7,522 bases of DNA from contig JAJYWM010000423.1 of the NCBI GenBank assembly GCA_021791455.1, positions 1-7,522 on the forward strand, read 5' to 3'. The notes below the pieces were generated by a model. The model was not told where the DNA came from and did no database searches. It was given only the letters and a program-made list of their open reading frames with translations. This stretch comes from a bacterium (GTDB taxonomy: Bacteria; Chloroflexota; Dormibacteria; UBA8260; Bog-877). The translations under genes and the position numbers were made by a program. Positions 6,336-7,522 of this stretch are shown piece after piece. Positions within the stretch are counted from its first letter, which is position 1; each line of letters opens with the position of its first letter.

Positions 6336-7181
6336 TCAGTTCGCGGTCCGCACCGGGTGATCTTGAGGTTCCGGTCCCCCATCGCTGCTACGCAGCTCAT
6401 TGAGGTAGTTGTAGATTGTGTAGCGACTCACCCCCAGGGTTGCGGCGATGGAGTCGACTGCGGATCGGATCATAAAGAGGCCGCTCTGGTCAGCGGCCCG
6501 AACCACTTCAAGCTTATGGGCCTTCTGCATGAGGTGTATGGGTATCCCAAGCTGATCAACGGCCTGCTGTACCACTGCCTCCGCGAGTTCTTCGACGCTG
6601 CGAGCGAAGACCTCACCGTGCTCGGTGCTTGGTGCCGCTATGGCGCTTGCGGTTGACTCGAGATGGCCCCTCGCCGCGGAGTCCACTCCCGTCATGCCCA
6701 AGCTGCTGTGCCCGAGCGCGGCCATGCCGCTCAAGACATCGCTCAGTGCCTGGTGGAGACCAAGCAAGCTACTGATGTCGGTGTTCAGGCATAGGCACGC
6801 GTAGGGGCGCCCCTCATGGTCCCTCAGAAAGATGGTAGAAGACTGGAAAGTTCGGCCGCGATGGCTTACCCGGTACCGGAGCATGTCTTCAGTTTGGTGC
6901 TCCTTGATGCGGCGCAGCATGAGATCGGTCATCGGTCCGCCGACGGTGCGCCCTGTAAGGTTTCCACCGACGGCCACTATGGAGTTGGGAAGGCGGGCGA
7001 GGTCATGCAAGACGACTTCCACGTTCGGTCCCAACGCCGTAGCCAAGGCAGGCGTGATCGCCCCTAGGTGGCGGAGAACCGATTCTGCGTCTACAACCGG
7101 TCCCAGCATATCTCCCCGGGCAACGGCACCTCCCCCGCCGCTCACGCGATGTGTCCGAGACGCGGTGTGCCTACTCGCCAC
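6336..7181 (-). CDS. YheO/DauR-type transcriptional regulator (PAS-like domain plus HTH)
   Basis: A 281-residue DNA-binding regulator. Residues about 33-145 form the YheO-like PAS domain, with the characteristic GPNVEVVLHDL (51-61), NSIVAVGGNLTGR (66-78) and FQSSTIFLRDHEGRPYACLC (112-131). The C-terminal helix-turn-helix spans about 215-263 and ends in AVDSIAATLGVSRYTIYNYL (241-260). The named relative DauR of Pseudomonas represses a D-arginine utilisation operon, and other members adjoin amino-acid genes; the effector here is unknown. The gene precedes the threonine synthase homologue on the same strand and likely controls it. Start candidates are GTG 7181, GTG 7145 and ATG 7109; none has an ideal ribosome site. 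ATG 7109 (GGGGAG only 2 nt away) would remove a low-complexity 24-residue N-terminus outside the domain. GTG 7181 is the longest. Confidence 0.9.
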   Translation of the reverse strand: MASRHTASRTHRVSGGGGAVARGDMLGPVVDAESVLRHLGAITPALATALGPNVEVVLHDLARLPNSIVAVGGNLTGRTVGGPMTDLMLRRIKEHQTEDMLRYRVSHRGRTFQSSTIFLRDHEGRPYACLCLNTDISSLLGLHQALSDVLSGMAALGHSSLGMTGVDSAARGHLESTASAIAAPSTEHGEVFARSVEELAEAVVQQAVDQLGIPIHLMQKAHKLEVVRAADQSGLFMIRSAVDSIAATLGVSRYTIYNYLNELRSSDGGPEPQDHPVRTAN

Positions 7182-7249
7182 GGCACCGGTCCCGATCGAG
7201 CGGCGGTGACGCGCCTCCTACTCCTGTGGAGGTCTTCAACACACTGGGG

Positions 7250-7278
7250 AAGCTATCAGCGGCTGCGAGCCATGTCAA
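7250..7278 (-). promoter_or_regulatory. Near-consensus promoter of the regulator and threonine synthase transcript
   Basis: On the minus strand a perfect TTGACA (plus 7273-7278) and TAGCTT (plus 7250-7255; 3 of 6 to TATAAT, including the first two and last bases) are separated by exactly 17 bp. Transcription would start near 7243, giving a leader of about 60 nt to GTG 7181 or 134 nt to ATG 7109. An AGGAGG at plus 7214-7219 lies in this leader, but no start codon follows at proper distance. Confidence 0.5.
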
Positions 7279-7452
7279 CGGCCGTCGCCTGAGAAACCAG
7301 GGCCGGTGCTTGGTGGCTACAGCGAGGGATAGGTGCCGGGGCCAACCCTCTCGGCCGCGAAAACCGATGGGACGGAGCTGGGCGAAGCGGAAGGGAGGCT
7401 CTGGTGCCCAACGCCGGGACAGTTCGTGCGGTAAGAGCACTGGCTGGCCGCA
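7279..7452. other. Right-hand flank without a secure gene
   Basis: Short open frames here are Arg/Pro-rich on both strands, and none resembles a known protein. A plus-strand GGGAGG before GTG at about 7402 opens a frame that runs to the window edge, but its composition is not convincing. A tRNA-like phrase near 7420-7475 does not fold as a tRNA. Confidence 0.4.
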
Positions 7453-7522
7453 ATGGAGGGGCTGGTGTTCAAGTCAAGCATGATCACCCACGCCGCACTG
7501 GCCTGGGGTCGCCTTCCACGGA
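7453..7522 (+). CDS. Possible start of a gene running off the right edge
   Basis: From ATG 7453 an open frame of 23 codons reaches the window end. It begins MEGLVFKSSMITHAAL and reads like an ordinary protein N-terminus, unlike the Arg/Pro-rich frames around it. An in-frame TAA at 7432-7434 limits the upstream extent. There is no good Shine-Dalgarno site before ATG 7453. The product cannot be named from this length, and chance is a real possibility. If genuine, it would be divergent from the regulator gene. Confidence 0.2.
   Translation, partial: MEGLVFKSSMITHAALAWGRLPR

Noticed and set aside
7420..7475. tRNA-like phrase (GGTAAGAGCAC followed later by GTGTTCAAGTC)
   Set aside because: The T-stem does not pair around the TTCAAGT loop, and no acceptor stem or anticodon arm can be formed.
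1..7522. CRISPR array, insertion sequence, phage or defence system
   Set aside because: No regularly spaced repeats, transposase, integrase or defence-type domains are visible on either strand.

Overview
This is a high-GC window (roughly 60% G+C by eye) with four clear protein genes. The gene style (a large lipoprotein ABC binding protein, a PepP-type M24 protein whose nearest remembered relatives are Streptomyces-like, GTG and TTG starts, hairpins without U-tracts) suggests an actinobacterium. The binding protein's paired cysteines and architecture fit Acidimicrobiia-like lineages. That placement is inference from memory, not a database result.

Layout. Positions 1-387 hold a near-consensus promoter (TTGACA, 17 bp, TAGCAT), a perfect 9+5+9 palindrome over the -10 box and start site, and a leader of about 280 nt with several hairpins. 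Positions 388-2355 (+) encode a family 5 (peptide/nickel type) substrate-binding lipoprotein, with no permease or ATPase gene beside it. Positions 2356-2637 are a convergent intergenic region with three strong GC hairpins. Positions 2638-4074 (-) encode an M24 aminopeptidase P homologue. Positions 4132-5032 are about 900 bases with no intact recognisable gene but with two long inverted repeats and a possible frameshifted remnant. Positions 5033-6247 (-) encode a threonine synthase family PLP enzyme. Positions 6336-7181 (-) encode a YheO/DauR-type regulator (PAS-like domain plus HTH) with its own near-consensus promoter at 7250-7278. The remaining sequence to 7522 has no secure gene; a 23-codon open frame runs off the right edge.

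How the genes may work together. The regulator and the threonine synthase homologue lie on the same strand 88 nt apart and probably form one transcript. YheO/DauR regulators are known from amino-acid utilisation loci, so the PLP enzyme could serve an inducible amino-acid pathway rather than housekeeping threonine synthesis. With a peptidase homologue and a peptide-type binding protein nearby, the theme is peptide or amino-acid uptake and processing (inference).

The most notable observation is in the M24 protein. Both residues that bridge the two metal ions in aminopeptidase P (E. coli Asp271 and Glu406) are replaced, by Ser323 and Gly463, while the rest of the active site is kept. It may be a non-peptidase, or an enzyme with an altered metal site.
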